From contig JAQVAV010000006.1 in assembly GCA_028690665.1 (NCBI GenBank), positions 124,001-188,000 of the forward strand: a DNA stretch of 64,000 nucleotides, in the 5' to 3' direction. The notes under the pieces were generated by a model, which worked only from the letters and a program-made list of their open reading frames with translations, had not been told where the DNA came from and did no database searches. Both the position numbers and the translations under genes were made by a program. This DNA is from Paludibacter sp. Lineage in GTDB: Bacteria > Bacteroidota > Bacteroidia > Bacteroidales > Paludibacteraceae. Positions 63,775 to 64,000 of this stretch are shown here, one piece after another (the stretch's first letter is position 1; the number at the start of each line of letters is the position of its first letter).

Positions 63775-64000
63775 AAAAAATCGGAATTCTTACTATTACC
63801 GATTATTTGAATTACGGTAACAGATTACAAAATTATGCGACTCAGGAAATTTTAAAAGCGAGAGGTTTCGATGTTGTGTCAATTGCGAACGTAACAATTT
63901 CTCCAAAAGAAGAAGGCTTCAAATTTTTGATGTTCAGGATAAAAAATGCGTTGGGGAAGTCTCCTGCTACCTTACTGAGAAGTTTTCAGGAGAAATTAAG
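63771..64000 (+). CDS. Polysaccharide pyruvyl transferase, N-terminal part
   Basis: The frame opens with ATG at 63771, overlapping the previous TGA, and runs off the right edge after about 76 residues. MKKIGILTITDYLNYGNRLQNYAT matches the N-terminus of the polysaccharide pyruvyl transferase family, with the N-Y-G-x-x-L-Q-N-Y-A signature. Members put a pyruvate ketal on sugars of EPS from phosphoenolpyruvate. The catalytic part is outside the window. Confidence 0.78.
   Translation, partial: MKKIGILTITDYLNYGNRLQNYATQEILKARGFDVVSIANVTISPKEEGFKFLMFRIKNALGKSPATLLRSFQEKL

Noticed and set aside
1-64000. Search for tRNA, rRNA, riboswitch and CRISPR signatures
   Set aside because: No clover-leaf signals such as a T-loop GTTCGAATC, no regularly spaced repeats and no conserved riboswitch core were seen by eye; a covariance-model scan was not possible.

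Overview
The window looks like a chromosomal piece of a Bacteroidota genome, probably Bacteroidales or a relative. The DNA is AT-rich. Two secreted proteins end in type IX secretion (T9SS) sorting domains. Several intergenic regions carry the Bacteroidota -7 element TAnnTTTG, most genes lack a strong Shine-Dalgarno, and there are DUF3127 and LruC-domain proteins. No rRNA, tRNA or CRISPR array is visible.

Bases 1-16.4 kb are a plus-strand surface-polysaccharide cluster. It holds the end of a membrane acyltransferase, a Wzx-type flippase, a Wzy-type polymerase/ligase, GT2 and GT4 glycosyltransferases, three consecutive GT8-like transferases, three hexapeptide acetyltransferases and a PaaK/CapK-like adenylate-forming enzyme. 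Many genes overlap by ATGA or abut. A REP-associated tyrosine transposase (RAYT) with REP-type palindromes sits inside the cluster at 14.3-15.0 kb. Bases 16.6-18.1 kb carry a DUF3127 protein and an MnmA-type tRNA thiouridylase. Bases 18.5-22.9 kb encode a 1480-residue secreted lamin-tail/CotH-kinase/beta-helix protein with a T9SS tail.

The minus-strand block at 23.2-26.7 kb holds ruvX, def, folC and a predicted outer-membrane beta-barrel protein. From 27.2 to 46.1 kb is a large signalling block on the plus strand: a FIST sensor protein, three giant hybrid histidine kinases (1592, 1698 and 1264 residues), a T9SS-type beta-helix protein between the second and third kinase, a receiver-kinase, and an NtrC-type sigma54 activator. 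Directly downstream, a sigma54-like -24/-12 sequence precedes a LruC-domain lipoprotein gene, which ends at a hairpin terminator.

A good -33/-7 promoter at 48.9 kb starts a second exopolysaccharide operon that runs to the right edge. It encodes a lone receiver, a phosphoglycosyl transferase with a receiver-like N-domain, a half-length TolC-like protein, a Wzc-like co-polymerase whose kinase motifs are degenerate, a Wzy-like polymerase, an acyltransferase, Ugd, an internal terminator, a processive-type GT2, an asparagine-synthetase-like protein without the N-terminal Cys, two further glycosyltransferases, a PRTase-HAD fusion, and the start of a pyruvyl transferase. The most interesting reading is a multi-kinase, sigma54-linked signalling module placed next to an EPS operon whose own first steps carry receiver domains. 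All functional links are inferred from gene order and motifs.
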